Positions 10,231 through 20,313 of a stretch of DNA of 64,000 bases are shown piece after piece. Every line of letters begins with the position of its first letter. Position 1 is the stretch's first letter. The translations under genes were made by a program, and so were the position numbers. Origin of the DNA: an uncultured Dehalococcoidia bacterium (GTDB lineage: Bacteria; Chloroflexota; Dehalococcoidia; Lucifugimonadales; UBA3495); NCBI GenBank assembly GCA_951812625.1, contig CATOSP010000001.1, forward strand, positions 1 through 64,000. Reading direction: 5' to 3'. The notes beneath the pieces are model-generated. The model made no database searches, was not told the DNA's origin, and saw only the letters and a program-made list of their open reading frames with translations.

Positions 10231-11490
10231 GTGGTGGTTGTTGGGAGAGATGAGGTGGCGGAAGTAGCCCGGTGGGCCGATAGCATAGAACGAGTACATG
10301 AGTGCATCGCCGGCCGGTTCCGGCGGCCGGAGCCGCGCCGCCGGGCTCTGGCATATCTGCGAGGACTACTCAGCCCGGTGGAGCGTAAGAACGCTGGCAA
10401 CTGGCGGAGCAGGCGGGCGACGCCACTCCCGATGGGGTGCAGCGCCTGCTGTACAACTACCGGTGGGACGCGGACCAGGTACGCGATGACCTCAGGGACT
10501 ACATGATGGAGCATCTGGGCGACGCCGAAGGGGTAGTGGTGGTTGACGAGACGGGGTTCCTCAAGAAGGAGGAGAAATCCGCTGGGGTGCAGCGTCAGTA
10601 CAGTGGCACGGCGGGCCGGATCGAAAACTGTCAGATTGGCGTGTTCCTGGCCTATGCCTCAGCTAAAGGCAGGACGCTGCTGGACCGGGAGTTGTATCTG
10701 CCCCAGGTATGGGCGGACGACCGGGAGCGGTGGCGGGAGGCCGGTGTACCGGAGGATGCGGTATTCTGGACCAAGCCGCAACTGGCCCAACTGATGCTGG
10801 GGCGTGCGCTGGAATCGGGTGTTCCCTTCGCTTGGTTTACCGGGGACGAGGTCTACGGCAGCGACCGCAAGTTGCGGTTGTGGTGGAACATGAGGAGATT
10901 CCTCATGTCATGGCCATAAAGAGCAACGAGAAGCTGTGGGCCTGGACAGGTGAGGGACCACTACAGGTGAGGGCGGACCGGTTGGCGTCTCAGGTTGACG
11001 AAACCAACTGGGTCAGATGCAGTGCCGGGAATGGCGCCAAGGGCCCCGGGTCTACGACTGGGCCGCCGTGGATATTCGCCCCCTGAGAGAGCCTGGCAAG
11101 GGCCACTGGCTGCTGGCGCGGCGCAGCGTGGCCAAACTTGAGGAGTTGTCCTGCTATGTGTGCTTCGGCCCGGCGGGCACCAGCCTGGAGGAACTGGCAA
11201 GAGTGGCCGGGACCCGGTGGGCCATAGAGGAATGCTTCGAGGACGCCAAGGGAGAGGTGGGACTGGACCAGTACGAGTTGCGGCGGTGGGACGGCTAGTA
11301 CCGGCACATCACCCTGGCCATGCTGGCCCAGGCCTGTCTGACGGTAATCAGGCATCATGCGTTGGGACAGGGGGAAAAGGGGGCCGCTACGGCCCCGGTG
11401 AAGAGCTGATTCCCGTGACCGTCCCGGAACTGCGACGGCTGCTGACACGCCTGATATGGACGGAAAGCCAGCCGCCTGATTTCATCCTCC
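10231..11490 (+). mobile_element. IS701-family transposase, decayed (several frameshifts and an in-frame TAG)
   Basis: [121 protein letters not shown]. Confidence 0.88.
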
Positions 11491-11493
11491 ACT

Positions 11494-12071
11494 TCGAGCC
11501 TGACTGGCCACTCCGCTTGATGAGACGGGTGCGGTGGCGGTCTACTGGGCGGTCTACTGGGCTACCTACGTCCGGGTCCTCATCCCCTGGTCCAATGGTG
11601 ACAGGGACTATTTCCTGGCCGGTGCAGGCGGCTCTACTCCTGGGAGCTGTGTTCCTTGCTATTCAGGTGGCCATGCCCCTCCGGCACCTGGCCTACTCCG
11701 GGGACGTGCGCTGGACTGAGGAAGGCTATCTTTTCTCTTGGAGAGTCCTGCTGACGGAGAAAACCGGCCTCGTTCACTACAGGGTGTCCGGTCTGGAAAC
11801 GGGCGGGGAACGGCTGGTCTACCGGGAAGAGTACCTGACACCGGCCCAGGCTGAGCGCATGGCCTACCAGCCCGACCTCATCCTGGCCACGGCCCATATC
11901 ATTCGTGAAGACTTTGTTTCTCGAGGACATAGCGGGGTCGAAGTGAGAGCGGACTCTTATGTAACGTACAACGGGAGGCCGGCAGCCCGGTTGGTTGACC
12001 CGGATGTGGACCTCGCCGGTGTCAATCCGGGAATCGGTCAAAAACGGTGGATACTGAGTCCACCAGAGTAG
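11494..12071 (+). pseudogene. C-terminal fragment of HTTM / vitamin K-dependent gamma-carboxylase-like protein
   Basis: EPDWPLRLMRRV...AIQVAMPLRHLAYSGDVRWTEEGYLFSWRVLL...YLTPAQAERMAYQPDLILATAHIIREDF...VEVRADSYVTYNGRPAARLVDPDVDLA; N-terminal catalytic part absent, fused in frame to IS701 remnant. Confidence 0.7.
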
Positions 12072-12086
12072 AGGTGTCCGGAAGGT

Positions 12087-12826
12087 ATGCAGCATTCAGA
12101 ACAGCCTGACGCAGATTCTCCGACCGGGAGCACGGCCGATCGACATGCAGACTCCTCAGCCCCGCAAGCGGGGGTGTTCCTTGTACTCAAGGCCCTCGCC
12201 ACGGTCCTGATTGTCGTCACGAGGGTTATGGCCAAGGCCGACCAACCCAGCCTGGCGGAATCCCTGGCTGCCATTTCGGAAAGTCGATGGTCCTACGGTA
12301 TCAGCAGCGCGGCGCGGATGACGTCAGGGATCACGCTGGCAGTTGCTGCATGGTTCCTGGTTCGAACATGGATCATCCGGGGGCGCTGGGCTACACCCGT
12401 TGTGCCCGGGTTGTTCGTATATCAGGAGTGTTCACCGCTGTTTCAGGAGCCTGCGCCATTGCGCTGGTGGTGTCAACCCTTGGTGCTTCAGCCTCAGATG
12501 CCAGCAGGACCCCGGACGCCACAACCGGAGGGATTGCATTAGCCAGGTGGCTGACCGGCAAGGTGGGTTTCAGTGCAGGGGGACTGGCATTGCTGGTTGC
12601 TGCGCGATGCCAGTGGAAGGTCGGAGGGGCCTTGAGGTACATTGCGCCCTTATCGGTGATCATCGGACTTGCGATGCAACTCATCTGGGTAGACCCCCTG
12701 ACCATCCTTCACAGGGTCAGCGGAGTCGCGTTCGTCCTCTGGCTCCTCGCCATAGGCTTCATGCTGACGACAGGACGGGTTGAGCGGCTCTTCATCTCCA
12801 GGTTCTTAGCCCCATCCGGCAACTGA
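12087..12826 (+). pseudogene. Hypothetical membrane protein, probable frameshift near 12400
   Basis: ORF 12087-12542 and ORF 12287-12826 look like N- and C-terminal halves of one membrane protein. Confidence 0.5.
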
Positions 12827-12907
12827 GGAGTGTTCGCAGGGCTGACCGTCTTGGGTCTTAGCCCATCAAGGTATGATGCCGACTTCACGCAGCAGTTCCA
12901 ACGTGCC

Positions 12908-13930
12908 TCATGAGTCGGTCAGGTTGCCCAGGTCAATGTCGGGAGGCTCCAGCGACGACAGGGGCGGCAGGGTGGCCCCGGCATCTATGCCGTCAACCAA
13001 CGGGTACTCCTCGGCGGTCTTGGCGAAGTAGGTCTGAGCCGCGTCCGAAAGCAGGTACTCCACGAACCTCTCCGCTCTTTCGTGGTTGTCGGAACCCTTG
13101 ATGATGCCTGCTCCGGCTACCAGTACCAGCGCCCCCGGGTCTTCGCCGCCCAGGAAGTGGTTGCGTGCCCCAAACGCTTCGCCCTCTTCCTCCAGGAACC
13201 GTTGCAGATAATAGTGGTTGACGAACCCCGCATCAACCTCGCCGCGGGCCACGGCAGTGACCAGGGTCGTGTTGTTGGGGTAGGACCGGACACCGTTGGA
13301 GTGAATGCCCTGGAGCCAACTCCGCGCTGCCTCTTCGCCCCACTTCAGACGGAACGCCGTGACGAATGCCTGAAATGACGCATTGAGCGGCGCCCATCCG
13401 ACCCGGTCCCGCCACTCCGGGCCGGTGAAGCCCAGTATCGACTCAGGGAGGTCCATATCAGGATTGATGGCCGATGCGTTGTACACGATGGTGGGGGCAC
13501 GTCCGGACGTCCCCACCCAGTGGCCGGCGGAGGAACGGAACCCCGGGTCAACCCTTGAGAGCATGTCCTCCGGAAGTTCCGCCAAGATCCCGGCTCCGGA
13601 CAGGCTGCCCAGGTAACCGGGATCTTGCAAAAACACCACGTCAGCAGGCGTATTCTCCTTCTCCTCCATCAGAGTGCCCGCGATTGCCGGAGTGCCGGCG
13701 TACTATACCTGGATGTCTATGCCGCTCTCTTCAGAAAACGCCTCCAGCAACGGACGCACCAGGCTTTGGGAACGCCCGGAATAGATGGTCAGCGCATCAT
13801 CTCCTCCGCCGCAGGAAAGCAGGCTGGCCATCCCCATTGCCAATAAGGCGGTCAATACCGCTAACCAGGAGCCGCTCACCCGGGGTGTCATATCCATGCC
13901 GCTGCTCCCTGACCAGGAAGTTTGGACCAT
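12908..13930 (-). pseudogene. Iron(III) ABC transporter substrate-binding protein (FbpA/AfuA-like) with in-frame amber at 13703-13705
   Basis: [80 protein letters not shown]; both parts in one frame. Confidence 0.8.
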
Positions 13931-14138
13931 GCTCCAGAGGACGTATCAGATGCCCTCACGAGATCATCGGCAGGCAGGCACACCAAGAGCCAAGATTTTT
14001 CGCATGGATAATCCAATGTGCCATGCTCGTCTATGATAATAACAGTATATTCGTGAGGATGATATATATTCCTTGTGCACAGTTAACTCTGGCATATCAC
14101 CGCTCTTTGATACGGAGGTCCCACAGTCCATTGCAATA

Positions 14139-14177
14139 TAATGTGTTGACACATTACATAAGGTAGTGTATATACAC
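14139..14177. promoter_or_regulatory. Two palindromes upstream of the iron-transport operon
   Basis: TAATGTGT-TG-ACACATTA (14139-14156) and GTGTATATACAC (14166-14177). Confidence 0.45.
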
Positions 14178-14270
14178 ATCATTATAAGTACTGCAGACGC
14201 ATCATCTGACGTTGTCATGCATACACATACAATTTGGTGCCCCGATTCATCTGTCCAGCGGAGGTAGGAT

Positions 14271-15698
14271 ATGTTTCCCCCTAGACTTACAAGGCCCTTC
14301 ATAGCTTCACTGTTGGTCGTTCTCAGTCTTGCGATGTTGATTGCCGCTGGTTGTGGGCCAGCGGCGCCCGCGCAAGCACCTGCGGCGCAACCCGAAGCGG
14401 GCATGAGCCCGGAGGAACTCCGCTCCTTGGTGTCCGAGGCGGTCGTCGAGTCCGCTCCTACTGGCGTCACCACCCAGGAAGTGGAGGTTATGGTTGCCAA
14501 GGCAGTCGCGGAGTCCAAGCCTACAGGAGTGACTGCCCAGGAGGTGGAGTCCTCAGTAGCCAAGGCCGTCGCCGAAGCGTTGTCTACTCAGGAGGCAGAG
14601 CGGCAAGCGGTGATGCAGGCCGAGCAGAAACCTGAGTCCATCGTCCTTACCGACATAGCCGGACGCACCGTGACCATCGACATGCCGGTCGAGCGCATCA
14701 TATTGGGCGAAGCCCGCCAGATATACATCGCCGCCGCGCTGCAGCCGGGCAACCCCTTCAACAAGATCGTTGGTTGGCGCAACGACCTTCGTCGCTTCGA
14801 CGCCGATACCTACAACAAGTACATGGAGATTTTCCCCGAGGTGGCGGACATTCCTGAGTTCGGCAGCCCATACAGCGGGGAGTTCAGCGTAGAAAACGCC
14901 ATTGCCCTGCAAGCCGACGTGGTGACGCTTAACCTCGGCGGGCTGGAGAGGGCGAAAGAGGCGGGCATGATCGACCAACTGGCCGCGGTCGGAATCCCAG
15001 TCGTCGTAATCGACTACCGCCAGTTTCCGCTGGAGAACACCGTCCCCAGCACCATATTGCTTGGCCGGCTGTTCGATCAGGAAGAGCGCGCTCAGGAGAT
15101 CGTGGACTTCTACCTCCAGCAGGTCAACAAGGTTTATTCCCGCATCGAAGGAATCGAGAAAGACAAGCCGACGGTCCTTGTGGATACGGCAGCGGGAATC
15201 CAGGGCGCGGAAAACTGCTGCCGGACCTACGGCAGGGCGAACCTGGGCTTGATGGTGGAACGGGCAGGGGGCATCAACATCGGCTCGGAATTGGTGCCGG
15301 GCTGGTCCGGCACCCTGAACCCGGAGCAGATATTCGTGGCCGACCCCGACGTCATCATCGCCACCGGTTCCAACTGGTTCACCTACAACCCGGAAGGCGA
15401 CTTCGTCAGTCTCGGTTATTTCACCGACCCGGCGGATGCGAGAATGCGCCTTCAGACCCTTGGGCAGAAGCGTCCGGGATGGACCGAGTTGACAGCCCTG
15501 AACCAGGGTAGACACCATGTGGTGTGGCACCAGTTCTATAACTCGCCCTACAACTTCGTGGTGCTCCAGCAGTTCGCCAAGTGGTTCTACCCCGAGGAGT
15601 TCGCGGACATGGACCCGGTGGCCAACTTTGCCGAGTTCCATGACCGGTTCCTTCCCATCAGCTACAGCGGCGCATTCTTCGTGTCCGCAGTCGAGTAG
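14271..15698 (+). CDS. ABC transporter substrate-binding lipoprotein (Fe-siderophore/TroA-like)
   Basis: Lipobox LIAAGC; IVLTDIAGRTVTIDMPVERIIL; adjacent FecCD permease and ATPase genes. Confidence 0.88.
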   Translation: MFPPRLTRPFIASLLVVLSLAMLIAAGCGPAAPAQAPAAQPEAGMSPEELRSLVSEAVVESAPTGVTTQEVEVMVAKAVAESKPTGVTAQEVESSVAKAVAEALSTQEAERQAVMQAEQKPESIVLTDIAGRTVTIDMPVERIILGEARQIYIAAALQPGNPFNKIVGWRNDLRRFDADTYNKYMEIFPEVADIPEFGSPYSGEFSVENAIALQADVVTLNLGGLERAKEAGMIDQLAAVGIPVVVIDYRQFPLENTVPSTILLGRLFDQEERAQEIVDFYLQQVNKVYSRIEGIEKDKPTVLVDTAAGIQGAENCCRTYGRANLGLMVERAGGINIGSELVPGWSGTLNPEQIFVADPDVIIATGSNWFTYNPEGDFVSLGYFTDPADARMRLQTLGQKRPGWTELTALNQGRHHVVWHQFYNSPYNFVVLQQFAKWFYPEEFADMDPVANFAEFHDRFLPISYSGAFFVSAVE

Positions 15699-15897
15699 GC
15701 CGATTATCCTTGCCTCCCCAAAGGGGCGGGACGCCCGATTTCCGCCGCAACTCCTCCGCGGCGGTGCGGGCGTCCCGCTGAAACAATATCCTCGAGAACG
15801 CTGCCCCATACTCAGTGCAGGACCTGATCGAGCATATGGGATCAGTCCCTCGATTGAAGGGCGATACATCTGAAGGGCGATACATCCAGGGTGTGAT

Positions 15898-16983
15898 ATG
15901 GCTATAGAGCAAGGAACGTTGCAACCAACCGGCGAGCTGACCGCAACCAAGGGCCGGCGAATCTACCGGCAGATAACAGGACGCAAGTACCTCGTCATGG
16001 TTTGCCTTGCGGCCACCCTCTGCGGCACCCTGATCCTCGATATATCCCTGGGACCGGCCCGCCTGGGTCTTTGGGAAGTCGCCTCCACCATCCTGATGCC
16101 CGGTTCCGCAGAGGTGACCACTCGGGTCATCGTTTGGGACATCAGGATGCCCATAGCCCTCATGGCAGTGGTGGTCGGGGCGGCCCTGTCCATTGCCGGG
16201 GCCGAGATGCAGACCATTCTCAGCAATCCGTTGGCCAGCCCATTCACCCTGGGAATATCCGCCGCGGCGGGGTTCGGCGCCGCCCTGGCGCTGGTGATGG
16301 GCCTCAGCATCATCCCGTTCGCCGGAATCTTCCTGGTCTCGGCAAACGCCTTCGTCTTTGCCATGATTGCCTCGATGACCATCTTCGTGTTGAGCGGCCT
16401 GCGCGGAGTGACCATCGAGACGATGGTGCTGCTGGGAATCGCCCTGGTATTCCTGTTCAGCTCCCTGCTGGCTTTATTGCAGTACATTGCCTCGGAACAG
16501 GCCCTGCAGCAGGTGGTCTTCTGGACCCTGGGCAGCCTGGTAAAGGCCACGTGGCCCAAGATCGGCATCGCAGTCGTCGTGCTGATGGTCACTATTCCCC
16601 TGTTCGTCAAGCACGTCTGGGCCCTCACTGCCCTGCGGTTGGGAGATGACAAGGCACATAGCCTGGGAATCAACGTGCGGAAGCTCAGGCTGCAGGTGCT
16701 CATATCCGTATCAGTGCTGGCCGCCGCTGCCGTGGCATTCGTAGGCACCATAGGGTTCGTCGGACTGGTGGGCCCCCACGTCGCCAGGATGCTGGTGGGA
16801 GAAGACCAGCGTTTCTTCCTGCCCATGTCGGCTATGACCGGCGCAATCCTGCTCTCGGCGGCCTCCATCGTCAGCAAGATGATCACCCCTGGGGCCATCT
16901 TCCCCATCGGGATCATCACGTCGCTGGTGGGGGTGCCCTTCTTCCTCAGTTTGATCCTCGCCAAGCGGAGGCAACTCTGGTAA
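15898..16983 (+). CDS. FecCD-family iron ABC transporter permease
   Basis: RMPIALMAVVVGAALSIAGAEMQTILSNPLASPFTLGISAAAGFGAALA; GFVGLVGPHVARMLVGEDQRF. Confidence 0.95.
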   Translation: MAIEQGTLQPTGELTATKGRRIYRQITGRKYLVMVCLAATLCGTLILDISLGPARLGLWEVASTILMPGSAEVTTRVIVWDIRMPIALMAVVVGAALSIAGAEMQTILSNPLASPFTLGISAAAGFGAALALVMGLSIIPFAGIFLVSANAFVFAMIASMTIFVLSGLRGVTIETMVLLGIALVFLFSSLLALLQYIASEQALQQVVFWTLGSLVKATWPKIGIAVVVLMVTIPLFVKHVWALTALRLGDDKAHSLGINVRKLRLQVLISVSVLAAAAVAFVGTIGFVGLVGPHVARMLVGEDQRFFLPMSAMTGAILLSAASIVSKMITPGAIFPIGIITSLVGVPFFLSLILAKRRQLW

Positions 16984-17849
16984 TGAAGTTGTCCATCGAG
17001 AGACTGATCCTGCCCGCCACTCCCCGGCCGGCACGGTGGCATGGGCCGACGTTCTCAGTCGAGAACGTCCGATTCAGCTACGGCTCCACCCCGGTTCTCA
17101 AAGGCATAACCATCGAGGGCATCGCACCGGGCAAGATCACCGCGACCATTGGACCCAACGCGGCCGGGAAGACCACGTTCTTCAAGTGCATCGCTGGCCT
17201 GCTGAAACCCGAAGGAATGATCCGGTTGGACGGAACGGACATCCGGGACTACAGCCGGGAGGAGATCACCCAGCGGGTGAGCTACCTGCCCCAGGAAAGC
17301 CCGGTCAACGCGGTGCTCACTGTGTTTGAGGCGGTGTTGCTGGCCAGAAAGCACACCCTGTCCTGGCGGGTCAGCGACGAGGACCTGCGCTCCGTTACCC
17401 AAGTCCTTGAAGACCTGGACATCGAAGACCTGTCAATCCGGTTCCTTAACGAACTCAGCGGCGGGCAGAAGCAGATGGTCTCCATTGCCCAGTCGCTGGT
17501 GCGGGACCCTGATGTCCTGTTGATGGATGAACCCACCAGCAGCCTGGACCTGCAGCGCCAGTTGGAAGTCCTGGATCTGATCGCCCATGTCACGTCTGAG
17601 CGGGGAATCGTCACGCTGATCTCACTGCACGACCTGAACCTTGCAGCCCGGTACGCTGCCCAGTTCGTCGTAATGGATCACGGTGCGGTCTATGCATCGG
17701 GAGACGCTGACGCGGTCCTGACACCCCAGATGCTCCGGGACGTTTATGGAGTCAACGCCACGGTGGTGACAAACCCTGACAGCATCCTCCAGATAACCCC
17801 CATCGGCTCCATCAGGAGCAAGAAATCCCGGGTAGCCGCCGTGCCCTGA
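16983..17849 (+). CDS. Iron ABC transporter ATP-binding protein (FepC-like)
   Basis: Walker A GPNAAGKTT, signature LSGGQKQ, Walker B VLLMDEP. Confidence 0.95.
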   Translation: MKLSIERLILPATPRPARWHGPTFSVENVRFSYGSTPVLKGITIEGIAPGKITATIGPNAAGKTTFFKCIAGLLKPEGMIRLDGTDIRDYSREEITQRVSYLPQESPVNAVLTVFEAVLLARKHTLSWRVSDEDLRSVTQVLEDLDIEDLSIRFLNELSGGQKQMVSIAQSLVRDPDVLLMDEPTSSLDLQRQLEVLDLIAHVTSERGIVTLISLHDLNLAARYAAQFVVMDHGAVYASGDADAVLTPQMLRDVYGVNATVVTNPDSILQITPIGSIRSKKSRVAAVP

Positions 17850-18333
17850 CCAGGGCAGGCGCCTACCCCACACTGGACTCGAACTACCATATATCGAACT
17901 CTTCATCCTCGACTGAGGGGTTCTCCACCCGACTGTCGCAGACCACACCGCTCCCTATGCAGTGAACTCTACTACGTACCAGTACCCAGATGGAGACAGA
18001 CCGCCCGCACTGTCAGTCGACTCGATCATGTGACTGTCGGATGGACCATCCATCATGTATTGTGCGGGATAATGACAGTCCATCAACGAGGGCAGCACAG
18101 CTTTCGGCAGTTGACAGCCATTAGTCAGCCGCCCGCATGGTCAATGTGATACCTCCTAACTGCATTTGAGTACCCAGATTCTCATAGATACCATATCCAG
18201 ACCGCCGAGGATGTTTCTTTCGGTGACCGCGAAGGTCGTATGCTGTCAACTAACACCGTAGGCGCTAGGATATACCCGGGCAGATAGGTGAAGTCACAAA
18301 CACTATCCTGTGTCGCTCTGCCAAGGGATGTTG

Positions 18334-18753
18334 ATGAAGATATACTTTGCTGGCTCGATTCGTGGAGGCCGTGAAGACTGGGCGGTTTACCAGGAACTCA
18401 TTGAGAACTTGGGTAGGTTCGGACAGGTCCTGACTGAACACGTAGGGGACCCAGACCTGCCAGATTATGGGGAGAATGTGCTGCCTGACGAGGAAATCTT
18501 CCAGCGGGACATGGCCTGGCTGCAGGAAGCGGATTCTATCGTCGCGGAGGTAAGCACCCCATCGCTGGGAGTGGGTTTTGAGATTGGCCGGGCCGAACTT
18601 CTGGGGAAACCGATCCTTTGCCTGTACAGGCAAAAGGAGGGCCGACGATTGTCGGCAATGATCACCGGGAACCCCAAGCTGCAGGTCCGGGTCTACGAAA
18701 GCATGGAGGAAGCCGTTGCCCTGGTTGAGGAATTCCTGGACCGCAAGATGTAG
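18334..18753 (+). CDS. Nucleoside 2-deoxyribosyltransferase-like protein
   Basis: MKIYFAGSIRGGREDWAVYQELI...DMAWLQEADSIVAEVSTPSLGVGFEIGRA. Confidence 0.85.
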   Translation: MKIYFAGSIRGGREDWAVYQELIENLGRFGQVLTEHVGDPDLPDYGENVLPDEEIFQRDMAWLQEADSIVAEVSTPSLGVGFEIGRAELLGKPILCLYRQKEGRRLSAMITGNPKLQVRVYESMEEAVALVEEFLDRKM

Positions 18754-18872
18754 TGCGGTCGTGCAGCTCTTTTGGTTGAAACGAAACCACCGACACTTAG
18801 CGATGAGTGGCACGTGTCTACTCATACGACCGGCGAGTGTCGCTGGCTACGTGAGGCTTGGGCACGTAGCTG

Positions 18873-19308
18873 ATGAGCAACACCACTCCTGAACAACTTG
18901 AAAGATCTGACTTTGATCACCTGCTCCGACTGGCGGGGGGTGAGCTGTGCAGAATGCGGCCGTCCCCGACGCCCATGCCGCCCGTGGCGTGGCGATGCCG
19001 GAGTTCCCCTGAGGTCTGGGCACGCCACGGCGACTACCTACTCTATGTGGAGGCCAAGGCAGCAGTCGTGATAGAGGCAAAGTCCGAGGGCCATACCGTC
19101 ACTGGAGTGGAGGCCCAGCCGGGGGAATATCGCACGGGGTTTCCGGAGAATCTGCCCACCCACGTCCAGTCCCCTGTCGTTCCTGTACGAGAGTGCCGGG
19201 ATAGAGAACCAGTTCACCAAGGCGCTTGACCCACAGCCTCACCGCCGCTACGTCTCTTCCTTTCATACCCTTGGGACGCTAGCTGATTGGCTGGGAGAGG
19301 AGGATTGA
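18873..19308 (+). pseudogene. Type I restriction enzyme R-subunit (HsdR) N-terminal remnant
   Basis: Fragments in shifting frames: MSNTTPEQLERSDFDHLLRLAG / VQNAAVPDAHAARGVAMPEFP / DYLLYVEAKAAVVIEAKSEGHTVTGVE / FLYESAGIENQFTKALDPQPHRRYVSSFHTLGTLADWLGEED. Confidence 0.75.
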
Positions 19309-19611
19309 ATCTGCCGAGACTCCGCCCGGTGCAGTGGAACTGGTGGCCGGGTTAAAGGGCGAGCTTCACCGGCGAACATCGGCGATGGCTAGGGGACATC
19401 AAACACCACATCGCGGGCCATTTTCAGCGCGACATGGAGGTCTTCCAGTGCGTCCCCCTCATCCAGCAGGACCGCCTGGGTGCGGTCCCTTGATTTGACC
19501 GGCGATGGGCGGCAACCGCCGTTTGATGAACTGGACCTGGGGCTGGTGGGGTAGTCGCCGGTCAGTCCCAATCTAAGCCTTGATGTCAGCATCGGGGCGG
19601 CGGACCGCTGA

Positions 19612-19660
19612 GGAAAATTCCAGTTTTCCGGTCAAAACCGGACAATTCCGGACATTTTCC
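19612..19660 (-). repeat. Dispersed intergenic repeat copy 3
   Basis: Minus strand: ggaaaatgtccggaattgtccggttttgaccggaaaactggaattttcc. Confidence 0.8.
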
Positions 19661-19755
19661 CCCGATGGTATTTCCACTCCCCATTTTCCACGAAGACCGA
19701 CAGGGCCGTAGCAAGCTCTCCCCACTCCCAGGCACTGGTCGCGCTACGGACTGCC

Positions 19756-19800
19756 GGAAAATTACGATTATCCGGTCAAATCCGGACATTTCCGGACATT
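19756..19800 (-). repeat. Dispersed intergenic repeat copy 4
   Basis: Minus strand: aatgtccggaaatgtccggatttgaccggataatcgtaattttcc. Confidence 0.8.
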
Positions 19801-20313
19801 CTCCCCATCTCCGGGTTTAGGTCCGGCGGGCATGAGTGCCACACGCCACCGGAGTCCGCATCGCTCCAACCGTCTCCCATGTGGATATGATAAGGCACGG
19901 GGTCCGGGCCTGGAAAGAGGCAAGTGTCAGTAAACAGTGGTCTCCATGCCCCTGTTGGGGCGGGTCCCCGATAATGACAGAAGACTCAGAGGACAAACCG
20001 AGGAGATACACCGTCATAATTGACAAAGGTCCCACCCCGTCACGGCGCCAATGCCCTGCACCTGCCGGGGTGTCTGCCGATGGCTGAACCAACTTAGGAA
20101 GTCGTATATCTCATACAAGAAGCCATAATCTTCCACGTTGAAGCAGGCGTCCGGGTATTCTCCGTAGCCTTGCACGATTGCAGTGGCCTGTACTACCCGA
20201 GACAGCAGGAGTCGATGAACTTGGAGCGCGCTGAGCGGGACGGTCGCCCGAGAAATAAGTGTGGCTGATGGATGCCCAGGCAAGATGGCAGGCTTTCCCT
20301 GGATCTAACCGAC

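Noticed and set aside
4594-13930. Genome-wide amber (TAG) reassignment, suggested by in-frame TAGs in PhoU-like, iron-binding and IS701 genes
   Set aside because: TAG is clearly used as a normal stop elsewhere, including at the ends of all three RdhA-like genes (ACATTTAG / ACATCTAG) and the CocE hydrolase; isolated nonsense changes or errors explain the rest better.
14553-15950. 465-aa minus-strand ORF opposite the iron-binding lipoprotein
   Set aside because: Shadow ORF in high-GC coding DNA; the plus strand has clear homology and operon context.
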